A stretch of DNA of 64,000 bases, taken from the NCBI GenBank assembly GCA_963828625.1, contig CAWHEX010000005.1, positions 1 to 64,000 on the forward strand, read 5' to 3'. The notes beneath the pieces are model-generated. The model was not told where the DNA came from and did not search any database. It saw only the letters and a program-made list of their open reading frames with translations. This DNA comes from PALSA-894 sp963828625 (GTDB lineage Bacteria > Pseudomonadota > Alphaproteobacteria > Rhizobiales > Xanthobacteraceae). Of the stretch, positions 26,722 to 38,824 are shown in pieces. Position numbers and translations under genes: made by a program. Numbering within the stretch: position 1 is the first letter of the stretch; every line of letters starts with the position of its first letter.

Positions 26722-27690
26722 ATGAAGCGCCGCACGTTCCTCCTCGGCTCGGCCGCTGCCGCCCTCGCGGCGCCTGCGATCGCGCAGACCGCGTGGCCGC
26801 ACGGGCAGCCGATCCGCATCATCGTGCCGTTTCCCGCAGGTGCGGCGAACGACGCGATGGGCCGCCTCGCCGGGCAGCGCCTGCAGGACAAGCTCGGCGT
26901 GACCGTGATTGTGGAGAACCGCGCGGGCGGCAGCGCCTCGATCGGCACCACCGCGGTGCTCAATGCAGCGCCGGACGGCTTCACGCTGCTCGCCTCGGCG
27001 TTCAACCACATCATCCTGAACCATGCCGTGAAGGGCGTGACGTTCGATCCGCAGGCGGACTTCGAGACGATCGGCCGCACCGCGCGCGCGCCACTGCTGA
27101 TGGTGATGGCGCCGGGACGGCCGCAGAAGACGCTGGACGAGGTGATCGCGGCCGCCAAGGCGGCACCGAACGACTGGAACTTCGCGATCCCCGCGCTCGG
27201 CGCGCCGAGCCATCTCGCGACCGTCGATTTCATGAGCCGCACCGGCCTCACGATCGCGACCTCACCCTATCGCGGCACCGCGCCCGCGCTGACCGACGTG
27301 ATGGGCGGACACGTGCAGCTTCTAATCGATGCGTCGTTCGCGCTGATCCCCGGCGCGCGCGACGGCAAGGTGAAGACACTCGGCATCACCACGAAGGATC
27401 GCTCGGCGCTCGCGCCGGATATCCCGACCCTCGCCGAACAGGGCCTTGCCGGTTACGACTTCCAGAGCTGGTACGGGCTGTGGGCACCGAAGGGTACGCC
27501 GCGCGCGATCTGCGACCGCATCAATGCGCTGATGCGCGAGGCGCTGCAGGAGCCCGCGATCGTCGAACGGCTCAACAAGTCGCTGCTCGAGCCCGTGATC
27601 GAGACGAGCGAGGAGAGCAAGGCGTTCATCGCGGCCGAAGTGCCGAAGAATGTCGCTCTGCTCAAGAAGGCGGGCTTCGAAGCGCAATAA
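26722..27690 (+). CDS. Bug/TctC-type tricarboxylate transporter substrate-binding protein
   Basis: 322 residues, starting MKRRTFLLGSAAAALAAPAI with twin arginines and a cleavable signal. The family pattern includes IRIIVPFPAGAANDAMGR, 'VENRAGGSASIGTTAV' and 'PDGFTLL'. It then has two periplasmic lobes, ending in 'FIAAEVPKNVALLKKAGF'. These periplasmic receptors usually bind carboxylates and pass them to a TctAB membrane pair, which is absent nearby, as is common for orphan Bug proteins. Start ATG 26722. Its stop overlaps the start of azlC (TAATG), so the receptor and the AzlCD exporter are one transcript. Confidence 0.93.
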   Translation: MKRRTFLLGSAAAALAAPAIAQTAWPHGQPIRIIVPFPAGAANDAMGRLAGQRLQDKLGVTVIVENRAGGSASIGTTAVLNAAPDGFTLLASAFNHIILNHAVKGVTFDPQADFETIGRTARAPLLMVMAPGRPQKTLDEVIAAAKAAPNDWNFAIPALGAPSHLATVDFMSRTGLTIATSPYRGTAPALTDVMGGHVQLLIDASFALIPGARDGKVKTLGITTKDRSALAPDIPTLAEQGLAGYDFQSWYGLWAPKGTPRAICDRINALMREALQEPAIVERLNKSLLEPVIETSEESKAFIAAEVPKNVALLKKAGFEAQ

Positions 27691-28385
27691 TGCAGACGCC
27701 GACATTCACTTGGGCGGGCGTCGTCGACGGCGCACGCAAGGGCATCCTCATCTCGCCGACGCTGATCGCGTTCGGCCTCGGCGTCGGCCTGCTGGCGGCG
27801 TCGAAGGGCCTCACGGTCGCCGAGATCGCGCTGATGAGCGCGTGGGTCTATGCGGGCGGCGCGCAGATGGCGACCTTGCAGGTGTGGGCCGAGCCGCTTC
27901 CGCTGTTCGCGCTCGTGCTCACCGTACTGGCGATGAACGCACGCTACGTACTGCTCAGCGCGTCGCTGCGCCCGCACTTCGGCCCGTTGCCGTTCTGGCA
28001 GATCTATCCGGGCCTCGCGATCTTCGGCGACGGCAACTGGATGCTCACGATGCGCGAGATCAACGAGCAACGCCGCCCGGATGCGGGCTTCCTGCTCGGC
28101 AGCGGCCTCGTGATGTTCATCCCGTGGACCGGCTCGACCGTGATCGGCCATCTGTTCGGGCAGACCCTCGGCGATCCGCGCAGGTTCGGCATCGACTTCC
28201 TGCTCGCGGCGTTCTTCGCCGTGATGGCGGTCGGCTTCTTCCGAACGGCGCGCAGCATCGCGCCGCTCGTCGTCGCAATCGCGACGGCAGTTCTCGTCCA
28301 GAAGCTGGTACCGGGGCCGTGGTATCTGTTCGCCGGCGCGCTGGCTGGCAGTCTTGCGGGGGCGCTGCGTGTCGATAAGGCCTGA
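27690..28385 (+). CDS. azlC: AzlC family branched-chain amino acid permease
   Basis: 231 residues with about five to six membrane helices. AzlC features: GARKGILISPTLIAFGLGVG near the N-terminus, 'SAWVYAGGAQMATLQVWA', 'MNARYVLLSASLRPHF' and the central 'DGNWMLTMRE'. AzlC is the large subunit of the AzlCD (BrnFE-like) exporter of branched-chain amino acids. The ATG overlaps the Bug receptor stop, and its own 3' end overlaps azlD by 17 bases. A Bug receptor in front of azlCD is unusual, because the exporter does not need a binding protein. Confidence 0.9.
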   Translation: MQTPTFTWAGVVDGARKGILISPTLIAFGLGVGLLAASKGLTVAEIALMSAWVYAGGAQMATLQVWAEPLPLFALVLTVLAMNARYVLLSASLRPHFGPLPFWQIYPGLAIFGDGNWMLTMREINEQRRPDAGFLLGSGLVMFIPWTGSTVIGHLFGQTLGDPRRFGIDFLLAAFFAVMAVGFFRTARSIAPLVVAIATAVLVQKLVPGPWYLFAGALAGSLAGALRVDKA

Positions 28386-28674
28386 CGTCTTCCAGGCGAT
28401 CGCGCTGCTCGGGCTCGCATCGCTCGTCTGCCGCCTCAGCGGCTTTTTCCTGATGCGTTACGTCTCGATCACACCGCGCGTCGACGCGTGGCTGCGCGCA
28501 ATCCCCATCTCGCTAGTCGGCGCGATCCTCGGGCCCGTCGCTGTGAATGGTGGCCCGCCCGAATGGCTCGGGCTGATCGCCGCGATGGGGCTGATGTACG
28601 TCACGGCGAACGAGTTCGCCGCGACCATCGGCGCCTGCGCTGCCGTGGCGGCGATGCGCGCGGCGCTGGCCTGA
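28369..28674 (+). CDS. azlD: AzlD family branched-chain amino acid transport subunit
   Basis: About 101 residues from the GTG at 28369 (VSIRPDVFQAIALLGLASLV); a TTG at 28354 is also possible. It has four hydrophobic helices with the AzlD pattern 'LSGFFLMRYVSITPRVDAWL', a middle 'PISLVGAILGPVAVNG' and a C-terminal 'MYVTANEFAATIGACAAVA'. The small subunit forms the exporter with AzlC. It overlaps azlC by 17 bases, typical of this pair. Confidence 0.88.
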   Translation: MSIRPDVFQAIALLGLASLVCRLSGFFLMRYVSITPRVDAWLRAIPISLVGAILGPVAVNGGPPEWLGLIAAMGLMYVTANEFAATIGACAAVAAMRAALA

Positions 28675-28843
28675 TCCAAATGATATATTTTCCCGGACGT
28701 TAACCACCGCCGGTGTTCCGCAACGGCATAAACCTTTCCGAGACGGCAGAACTTTATAACGATTTCCGGCTGTAAAAAGCTGGGGGAGTCGAATGAGCCT
28801 GATGTGGCGGGCGCTGTTTGTCATCGGCCTGGATGGGTGACCC

Positions 28844-29584
28844 ATGTCGATCGTCAAGGAAATGCGCGAGCGTCAGACCGTCGTTGTCAGTTCGAGTTCG
28901 TCGGGCCTCGGCAGCATTCTGCTCATCGGCTGCGCGGCTTTCGCGATCGGCGTTCTCGCCATCGCGGGCTGGAAGATGTGGCCCGGGTCTAAATCGGCCG
29001 TACCTGCCTTCTCGCTCGGCAATCAACCCGGTGCCCTGCCCCAGGCAGCCGCGAGCCCTGCGCCGAAATTCTCCGGCAAGCGGTTGGGCGAAGCCGCCCA
29101 GGCCCCGCTGCTGGCGGCCTGCGCCAAGGGCGACAATTTCGAAGGCTTCGGCAACGGCAGCCCGCAAGCCGTTTATGCCATGCTGAACATGATGGGCACG
29201 GCAACGCGCATCGGCTCGATGGTTGGCGCGGAAGGCGCCAACAGCTCACAGCTCGTCGACTACTGGCGCCTCATCGCGGAATGCGTCTATCAGCAGAACA
29301 GCTGGAATCTGTGCGAGCCGAACAATCGCGCGATCGCGGTCGAGTCGGCTTTGGCATTCATTCGCGGCGCCGCCGCCGTCGCGGCAGATCCTCCCCGCGG
29401 TCGCGGCACGGCGGCCGCGCTGCGCAACAATGCCCAGTCGCGCGAGCGTGTGCTCGACGCGCTGCGCGCGCGGGTACGTGGCGGCTACTTGATCGCGGAC
29501 GATTTCGGTGCCTTCCGGCCGGCCGAGATCAGGACGATCCTTGCCGAGACCAAGCCCATCGGGAACGGCTGCGCGAAACAATGA
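28844..29584 (+). CDS. Membrane-anchored protein of unknown function
   Basis: 246 residues. One transmembrane helix lies at about residues 22-44 (LGSILLIGCAAFAIGVLAIA) after a Ser-rich N-terminus. A Pro/Ala linker follows, then a helical globular part likely in the periplasm, with 'QAPLLAACAKGDNFEGFGNGSP' and two Cys pairs that could form disulfides. I recognise no domain. The gene stands alone, with about 170 bases upstream that carry an AT-rich stretch suited to a promoter. Confidence 0.75.
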   Translation: MSIVKEMRERQTVVVSSSSSGLGSILLIGCAAFAIGVLAIAGWKMWPGSKSAVPAFSLGNQPGALPQAAASPAPKFSGKRLGEAAQAPLLAACAKGDNFEGFGNGSPQAVYAMLNMMGTATRIGSMVGAEGANSSQLVDYWRLIAECVYQQNSWNLCEPNNRAIAVESALAFIRGAAAVAADPPRGRGTAAALRNNAQSRERVLDALRARVRGGYLIADDFGAFRPAEIRTILAETKPIGNGCAKQ

Positions 29585-29612
29585 ACCCGAACGCAAGCCG
29601 TGCGCGGGCTGA

Positions 29613-30720
29613 TCAGCCGGCGGTCTCTTCCAGCAGCACCACGCGCTTCGGCTCGACCGACAGATAAGCCTCGCTGCCGTCGGCGAGCGGCTCCATCGCG
29701 GCGCCGCGGATGACGAGGCGCTGCCCGCCCCAGTCGCACGATCGTCTGCGTGAAGTCGCCCTGAAACACCGAGCGCTCGATGCGCACGGGCCAGACGTTG
29801 CGCGCGCCCGTTGGCTTCTGCGCCGAGAGCAGCAGATGCACGGTGCGGATCGAGAACGTCAGCTCCGCGCCCGCCGGCCGTCCGTGCGCCATGCCGTAGA
29901 CGATGTGGCCGCCGGTCGTCTCCAGCGCCACCGCGTCGTCCATCGCGAGATCGGTGCGGTTGCGGCCGCGAATGAGATTGGCCGAACCGACGAAGTCGGC
30001 AACGAACGCGTTGCGCGGATGATTGTAGATCTCGCCGGGCGTGCCGACCTGCGCGATCAGGCCGTCCTTCATCACCACGATGCGGTCGGACATCGCGAGC
30101 GCTTCTTCGAGGTCGTGCGTCACGTAGACCGACGTGATGCCGAGCCGGTGCTGCAGCTCGCGCAACTCGATGCGCATGTCGGCGCGCAGCTTGGCGTCGA
30201 GGTTGGAGAGCGGCTCGTCGAACAGCAGCACGGATGGCTGGAACACGAAGGCGCGCGCGAGCGCCACGCGCTGCTGCTGCCCGCCGGACAGTTGCGAGGC
30301 GCCACGCTGCGCGAAGGCGCGCATCTGCACCATGTCGAGCGCGCGGTGGACCTTCTCGTCGATCGCGGCCTTGCTCTCGCGGCGCACGCGCAGGCCGTAC
30401 GCGACGTTCTCGAACACCGTCATGTGTGGCCAGATCGCGTAGGACTGGAACACCATCGAGAGGCCGCGCTTCTCGGCCGGAATGTTGACGCCTTCGGCGC
30501 TGGAATAGACCGGCGCACCGGCGATGCGGATTTCGCCCGCGCTCGGCTGTTCGAGGCCCGCAATGGCGCGCAAGGTCGTGGTCTTGCCGCAGCCCGAGGG
30601 GCCGAGCAGCGTCAGCTGTTCGCCCGGATGCACGACGAAGCTGACGCCGCGCACCGCCGGCACGTCGCCGTAGAAAATCTCGAGGTTCTCGACCTCGATA
30701 TGGGCTTTGCGCTCCGCCAT
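29613..30720 (-). CDS. Iron/thiamine-type ABC transporter ATPase (PotA/FbpC-like), one frameshift
   Basis: About 368 residues after bridging a one-base shift near 29740. Walker A is GPSGCGKTT (about residue 39), followed by the Q-loop 'FQSYAIWPHM', the ABC signature LSGGQQQRVALARA, Walker B 'VLLFDEPLSNLDAKLR' and the switch His in 'YVTHDLEEAL'. A C-terminal TOBE-like regulatory domain follows ('RIERSVFQGDFTQTIVRL', then after the shift 'GGQRLVIRG' and 'EAYLSVEPKRVVLLEE'). It powers the permease encoded just upstream. Its ATG overlaps the permease stop (ATGA). Confidence 0.92.
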
Positions 30721-32459
30721 CAGTCCGTGATCCTCGTCGTCGCGCGCCGTGTCACCGCCATCAGGACCGCCACCGCAATCGCCACCACCGCCGTCTGGAT
30801 CAACGCCATCGCGGCGGTCAGCTCGGTCGAGCTCGCGAACCAGCTCTCGACGATCGACGGCGTGATCACCTTGGAGTGCGGGCCCATCAGCAGGATCGAG
30901 GCGCCGAGCTCCCGGATGCTGGCGACGAACAGCAGCAGCCACGCGGCGATCAGTCCGGGCCACAGCAGCGGCACCGTCACGGTGCGCATGCGATAGCTCC
31001 ATCCGGCGCCGCACATCTGCGCGCACTCCTCGAGGCTCTTGTCGATCTGCAGCATCACGCCCGAGATCGTGCGGACGCCGAGCGGCAGGAACACCGTGAG
31101 ATAGGCGATCAGCAGCAGCCACAGCGTGCCGTAAATCGGGATCGGGAAGACCAGCCACGCCCACATCATGCCGAACGCGAAGATGAGCCGCGGCACCGAC
31201 TGCGGAAACATCACGATGTATTCGATGACGCTCGCACCCGGCAGCTTCGAGCGATAGATGATCCAGGAGATCAGCCCCATCAGCAGCACGCCGAGCGTCG
31301 CGGTCCAGAGCGCGAGCCACAGGCTGTTGCCGAGCGCGACGGTCGCGGCGTTCATCGTGAAGGCCTTGTAGAAGTGCTCGGTGGTGAAGTTGCTGGCGGC
31401 CGGAAACGCGGTCGAGATCTTCTGGATCGATGCATAGAACAGGGTGAGCAGCGGCAGCACGACCGAGCAGAACAGGTAGAACACGCAAATCGCGCACAAG
31501 AGATATTTCAGCCGCCCGACATCGTTCACGCGCGGCCGGAACGCCTTGCCGGTGATGGTGACGTAGCTCCCCGCCATGATGATGCGGCGGTAGATGAACA
31601 GCGTGACGAACATCACGACGAACAGCGACGCGCCCATCGCGGCCGCGACGGGGATTTTCGGCGGATACTGCTGCACCAGTTGATAGATCGCCGTCGTCAC
31701 CACGTAGTAGCGGTCGGGCAGCCCGAGCACGAGCGCGACCGCGAACGAACCGAGCATTTCGGCGAACACGAACACCGCGGCGCCGAGCACGCCGGGCAGC
31801 ACCAGCGGCAGCGTGACGCGCAGCATCGTGCGCCAGCGGCTCGCGCCCATCACCTGCGAGGCTTCCTCCAGCGCCGGGTCCATGGACTTCATCACGGCGC
31901 CGATCATCACGAAGGCGACCGAGCCTTCGAACAGCGCCATCACCCAGGCGATGCCATAGGGGGAGTTGATGTTGATGAGGTATTCCTTGCCGCCGAGCGC
32001 GCGAAACACCTGATTGAGGAAGCCGCTCTCGGGCGTGCCGAGCAGGCTCCAGGCAAGCGCGCCGAGCAGCGGCGTCATGTAATAGGGAACGACCATCACC
32101 TGCTCGAAGAAGCGCCGCCCCGGCACGTTGGTGCGCGTCAGGGTCCACGCCATCAGGAAGCCGAGGATCAGCGCCATGATGGTGGCGGCGAACGACACGG
32201 TGAGCGTGTTGAGGATGATCTGCGGGTATTCGAGCAGGCCGGCGAAGTTATCCAGCCCGTATTTCGTCGGCGGCCGCGCTTCCGGCTCGCCGGTGTTGAG
32301 CGCGGCCTGCAGCAGATAGGCGACCGGATAGAGCACCAGCAGGCCGGCGATCACGGCAACCAGCGCGCCGGCAATGGCGGGGGCACTGAACGAGAGTCTC
32401 GGAATCCGCATCGCCGCCCCGCCGTCATCGTCCGCGCGTGCGGACGATCCAGTCATCAC
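30720..32459 (-). CDS. ABC transporter permease, fused double-domain (FbpB-like)
   Basis: 579 residues and about 12 helices, made of two permease domains in one chain. The EAA loops that touch the ATPase are 'EEASQVMGASRWRTMLRVTL' in the first half and 'EECAQMCGAGWSYRMRTVTV' in the second. Fused permeases of this form serve Fe3+ (FbpB/SfuB), thiamine and phosphonate-type importers. Gene order from upstream is binding protein, permease, ATPase, all leftward. The 70-base gap to the binding-protein gene suggests one operon. Confidence 0.92.
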   Translation of the reverse strand: MMTGSSARADDDGGAAMRIPRLSFSAPAIAGALVAVIAGLLVLYPVAYLLQAALNTGEPEARPPTKYGLDNFAGLLEYPQIILNTLTVSFAATIMALILGFLMAWTLTRTNVPGRRFFEQVMVVPYYMTPLLGALAWSLLGTPESGFLNQVFRALGGKEYLININSPYGIAWVMALFEGSVAFVMIGAVMKSMDPALEEASQVMGASRWRTMLRVTLPLVLPGVLGAAVFVFAEMLGSFAVALVLGLPDRYYVVTTAIYQLVQQYPPKIPVAAAMGASLFVVMFVTLFIYRRIIMAGSYVTITGKAFRPRVNDVGRLKYLLCAICVFYLFCSVVLPLLTLFYASIQKISTAFPAASNFTTEHFYKAFTMNAATVALGNSLWLALWTATLGVLLMGLISWIIYRSKLPGASVIEYIVMFPQSVPRLIFAFGMMWAWLVFPIPIYGTLWLLLIAYLTVFLPLGVRTISGVMLQIDKSLEECAQMCGAGWSYRMRTVTVPLLWPGLIAAWLLLFVASIRELGASILLMGPHSKVITPSIVESWFASSTELTAAMALIQTAVVAIAVAVLMAVTRRATTRITD

Positions 32460-32532
32460 CAGCCTTTGTGCCTAGAAACGACCGCCTGTGTACGGGGCCT
32501 CCCGCATTCGCGGGAGACGACGAGAGTGGGGC

Positions 32533-33615
32533 TCACAGCCCCAGCATCGCGTTCCATTCCTTGTTGAACACGTCGCGGATCTTGCCGTAGTCGTCCCAGT
32601 CCGTCGGGAAGATCAGCTTGTACGCGGACAGCTTGTCGCCGGTCGGCATCGGAGGCGGATCGTTGCTCACCGAGCCGTAATAGAGGTTCGGGTGATCCTG
32701 GTAGTATTTCTGCCCGCGCGGCGACATCGCCCAGTCGATGAAGAGCTTCGCAGCTTCCGGATGCGGCGCCTTTTGCACCGCGCCGAGCACGAGCGGCGTC
32801 GCGACCAGCCCTTCAGGCGGGGCCACGAACGCGACGTCCGCGCCGCGGCTCTTGTAGAGGACGTAAGCCGAATATTCGGCGAGCGCGGTCATGTCGTCGT
32901 CGCCCTTGGCGAGACGGTCGAACAACTGCACGCGCGAGTCGAACGCGCGCGGGCGCTGCTTGGCGAATTCCTTCCAGAAATCGTTGCCGTGGATCTGGCG
33001 CAGCAGATACCACTGCACGTACTGGATGCCCGACGATGAGATCTTGCAGGAGATCTTGTTGCGGAAGCGCGGGTTGTTGATGTCCGTGTAGGTCTTCGGG
33101 ATATCCGCTCCCGTCACCTTCGTCTTGTTGTAGGCGAGCCCCGCGAACGTCACGCCGGTCCAGAAGTAGGCGCCGGGCGTCGCCGAGAGATAGTCCTTCT
33201 TGTACGCGTCCATGTACCGGCCGACGTAGAGCTCGTAGCCGTTCTTCTTCTCGAAATCGACCGCCGGCGCGATGTCCGAGAGCTGCAACACGTCGACATC
33301 GAAGCGGCCGGCGGAACGCTCGGAGAGAATCTTGTTGTAGAGCGCGCCGGTCTGCGCACGCACATAGCTGGTCTTGATCTTGGGGAAGTCCTTCTGGAAG
33401 CCCTCCATGATCGCCGCGGTGCCGGCCTCGTTCTCGTGGCAATAGAAAACGAACGCGCCTTCCTGTTCGGCCTTCGCGACATCCGCGTAGGTCTCGAAGT
33501 CGTGCACCTTGGTGACCTTCTTCGCGCCTTGCGCGGAAACGTGCGGCGCCGCGAATGTGGTGGCGGCTGCCGCACCGGCCTGCAGAACATGACGGCGCGT
33601 GATCTTGTTGGGCAT
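32533..33615 (-). CDS. Periplasmic substrate-binding protein of the iron-type ABC importer
   Basis: 360 residues from ATG 33615. The N-terminus KITRRHVLQAGAAAATTFAA is a probable Tat signal (RRxxL). The two-lobed fold is of the AfuA/PotD group: 'EGAFVFYCHENEAGTAAIME', 'YNKILSERSAGRFDVDVLQL', 'LAYNKTKV', 'YSAYVLYKSRGADVAF' and 'LFIDWAMSPRGQKYYQDHP'. It lacks the paired C-terminal tyrosines seen in classical FbpA iron binders, so an organic cation or phosphonate ligand is possible. It is first in the three-gene operon; the true ligand cannot be read from the sequence. Confidence 0.88.
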   Translation of the reverse strand: MPNKITRRHVLQAGAAAATTFAAPHVSAQGAKKVTKVHDFETYADVAKAEQEGAFVFYCHENEAGTAAIMEGFQKDFPKIKTSYVRAQTGALYNKILSERSAGRFDVDVLQLSDIAPAVDFEKKNGYELYVGRYMDAYKKDYLSATPGAYFWTGVTFAGLAYNKTKVTGADIPKTYTDINNPRFRNKISCKISSSGIQYVQWYLLRQIHGNDFWKEFAKQRPRAFDSRVQLFDRLAKGDDDMTALAEYSAYVLYKSRGADVAFVAPPEGLVATPLVLGAVQKAPHPEAAKLFIDWAMSPRGQKYYQDHPNLYYGSVSNDPPPMPTGDKLSAYKLIFPTDWDDYGKIRDVFNKEWNAMLGL

Positions 33616-33699
33616 GATCGCCTCCCTCGCTATGTGATTTTGATTGCACACAGCTTAGGCCGCGCGCGCCCGCCACGGCAAGGCGGTACGGCGCTTCGA

Positions 33700-34116
33700 T
33701 CAGGCCGATTTCGCGCGCGGCGCTGCGGCATCGAAGCGCTGGCGCGCCCGATCGATGGCGGAGCGGTTGCGCCGCGCCCACAGGCTCAAGCCGTTCACCG
33801 GTTCGATCAGCGAGCGGCCGAGCGTGGTGAGTTCGTAGTCGACGCGCGGCGGGACCGTCGGGAACACGGTGCGCGTGACCAGCCCGTCGCGCTCCAGCCC
33901 GCGCAGCGTGAGCGTCAGCATGCGTTGCGAGATGCTGCCGATGCCGCGGCGTAGCTCGTTGAACCGCTTCGGGCCGGCGGCGAGCATGATCACCACCAGC
34001 ACCGACCATTTGTCACCCACCCGGCCGAGCACCTCGCTCACCGCGCGGCATTCCTCGGGCACGTGCAGGTTACCCGGTATCACGGCTGTGCCTTCTTGCG
34101 GGCGTTTCGCGGTCAT
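33700..34116 (-). CDS. HxlR-family transcriptional regulator
   Basis: 138 residues. The winged helix of HxlR proteins is visible: 'CRAVSEVLGRVGDKWSVLVV', 'GPKRFNELRRGIGSISQRML' (recognition helix) and 'LRGLERDGLVTRTVFPTVPP' (wing), with an early Cys at the usual place. The family acts as dimers and often senses electrophiles or redox state through that Cys. It is divergent from an FMN reductase gene with a 45-base gap holding an inverted repeat, so direct control of that gene and of itself is likely. Confidence 0.92.
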   Translation of the reverse strand: MTAKRPQEGTAVIPGNLHVPEECRAVSEVLGRVGDKWSVLVVIMLAAGPKRFNELRRGIGSISQRMLTLTLRGLERDGLVTRTVFPTVPPRVDYELTTLGRSLIEPVNGLSLWARRNRSAIDRARQRFDAAAPRAKSA

Positions 34117-34121
34117 CTATT

Positions 34122-34152
34122 TATCCTCAGTATCAAACCGTAACCAAGGATA
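34122..34152. promoter_or_regulatory. Candidate HxlR operator between divergent genes
   Basis: TATCCT at 34122-34127 and its reverse complement AGGATA at 34147-34152 frame the centre of the 45-base gap between the regulator and the reductase. The spacing of about 25 bases centre to centre suits a winged-helix dimer. This is a sequence observation only. Confidence 0.4.
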
Positions 34153-34161
34153 GTCATCACC

Positions 34162-34727
34162 ATGACAACCCGCAAGATCGCCGTGATCGTCGGCAGCAAC
34201 CGCAAGGACTCGATCAATCGCCAGCTCGCCGCAGCGCTCGCGCGGCTGAGCAACCGTCTCGAGTTCGCGTTCGTCGCGATCGACGACCTGCCGATCTACA
34301 ATCAGGACGTCGAGAGGCCGCTCCCCGCCCCGGTCGCGCGCTTCAAGGGCGAGCTTTCCCGCGCCGACGGCTTCCTGTTCGTCACGCCCGAGCATAACCG
34401 CTCGATTCCCGCCGTGCTGAAGAACGCAATCGACTGGGGTGCGCGGCCCTACGGACAGAATTCGTGGAACGGCAAGCCGGCGGCGATCACCGGCACCACG
34501 CCGGGTGCGATCGGCACCGCGGTCGGCCAGGCGCATCTGCGCCAGGTGCTCGGCGTGCTCGGCGCGCTGGTGATGGGCGGCGAGGCCTACATCACGTTCA
34601 AGCCCGGCCTGATCGGCGCGGACGGCGCGATCGCCGACGAGGCGACGCGCAAGTTCCTGCAAACTTCGTCGACCAGTTCGCCACGCTGGCGGCGCGGTTC
34701 GACGACGCGCTCGCGGCGGTGGCGTGA
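34162..34727 (+). CDS. NADPH-dependent FMN reductase, frameshifted near the 3' end
   Basis: About 188 residues. The flavodoxin-like start TTRKIAVIVGSNRKDSINRQ carries the FMN phosphate loop, and 'FVTPEHNRSIPAVLKNAIDW' is the family's second FMN motif. 'NGKPAAITGTTPGAIGTAVG' follows. One base is gained near 34665; the next frame ends FVDQFATLAARFDDALAAVA, the expected C-terminal helix. Members reduce azo dyes, quinones or chromate with NAD(P)H in the cytosol. Control by the divergent HxlR regulator fits quinone or electrophile detoxification. Confidence 0.9.
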
Positions 34728-34758
34728 GCGCCATCACTCTGCGCGAACGTCAGGCTCT

Positions 34759-35754
34759 TTATCCGAGCTTGATGTTCGCGTCCTTCACGACGCGGCTCCA
34801 GCGCTCCATCTCGGCGGCCACGAACGCGCGGAATTCGTCCGGCGTGTTCTGCCGGTACTGATGTTGAGCTTGTCGAGCCGGTCGGTCACCGTCGGGTCCT
34901 TCATCAGCGCATTCATGCCGGCGTTGAGCTTCTGGATGATCTCGGCCGGCGTGCCGGTCGGCACGAACACGCCGTTCCATTCATAGGCCTCGAAGCCCGC
35001 AATGGTGTCGGACACCGGCGGCAGATCGGGCAGCGTGCGCGAGCCGGCCCTTGCCGGTGTGCGCGATCGCCTTCACGGAGCCCGCCTGCACCAGCCCGAC
35101 GCGACGCCGAGCCGTTCGAGAAGAAGTACTTCACCTGCCCGCCGATCACGTCGTTCAGCGCGGGCCCGCCGCCGCGATACGGGATGTGGTTGATCTTCGT
35201 GCCGGTCATGTGCCGGAACATTTCCAGCGAGAGGTGCTGCACCGTGCCGTTGCCGGACGACGCGAAGTCGAGCCCGTCGGGCGCGGCTTTGGCGAGCGCG
35301 ATCACGTCAGCGACGGATTTTGCCGCGACGTCCTTGTTCACCACCAGGATGTTCGGCACCAGCGTGGTGAGCAGCACCGGCTGGAAATCCTTGCCGTAGT
35401 CGAACGAGAGCTTGCTGTAGAGGAACGGATTGATCGAGAACGCGGTGGCGTCATAAAGGATCGTGTAGCCGTCCGGGTCCGCCTTCGCGGCGATCGCTTC
35501 CGCGATCGTGCCGCCCGCGCCGCCACGATTGTCGATCACGAACTGCTGGCCCCATATCTCGCCAAGCTCGCGCGAAGAAGATACGCGCGCGTCGTGTCGG
35601 CGCCGCCGCCGGCCGGATACGGAACGATCACCTTCACGGGACGCGCGGGCCACGCGGATTGGGCGGAGGCGGAGCGGGAGAGGAACGGGGCGGCGAGCGT
35701 GGCGGCTCCGGCACCAAGGACGCTGCGTCGGGTCAGATCGCGCGATTGCTTCAC
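34759..35754 (-). CDS. Bug/TctC-type substrate-binding protein, several frameshifts
   Basis: The start MKQSRDLTRRSVLGAGAATL has twin arginines and a signal peptide, followed by PVKVIVPYPAGGGADTTRAY. The frame then slips near 35570 and resumes 'FVIDNRGGAGGTIAEAIAAK' and 'VQHLSLEMFRHMTGTKINHI'. It slips again near 35100 and 35040 and resumes with 'SDTIAGFEAYEWNGVFVPTG'. It slips once more near 34860 and ends FRAFVAAEMERWSRVVKDAN. At least four shifts in one kilobase make this the most damaged gene of the window. Each piece is still well conserved, so base errors are more likely than decay. It is a periplasmic carboxylate receptor by family. Confidence 0.85.
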
Positions 35755-35866
35755 GAGTGCCTCCGTCGGCCATGCTTTGTCACTGTCTGTTGATGATAGA
35801 CGAAGACGCTGCGTGACGGCAAAAGCTGCCCTTCCCTCGCCTCACTCCCCGTCCCATATTCGCCGC

Positions 35867-38733
<2,867 letters not shown>

Positions 38734-38824
38734 TCCGCCCTACGTTTCCAGTCCAATGCGCCTGCAAGGCTGGGCTGCGCTGACGTGCGTGGCGAACAGC
38801 GCGGAATGCGATAGCCACGCGTCG

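Noticed and set aside
30876..32567. A 563-codon open frame on the plus strand rich in His, Arg, Gln and Asp.
   Set aside because: Exact antisense of the ABC permease; membrane helices read backwards give this charged composition.
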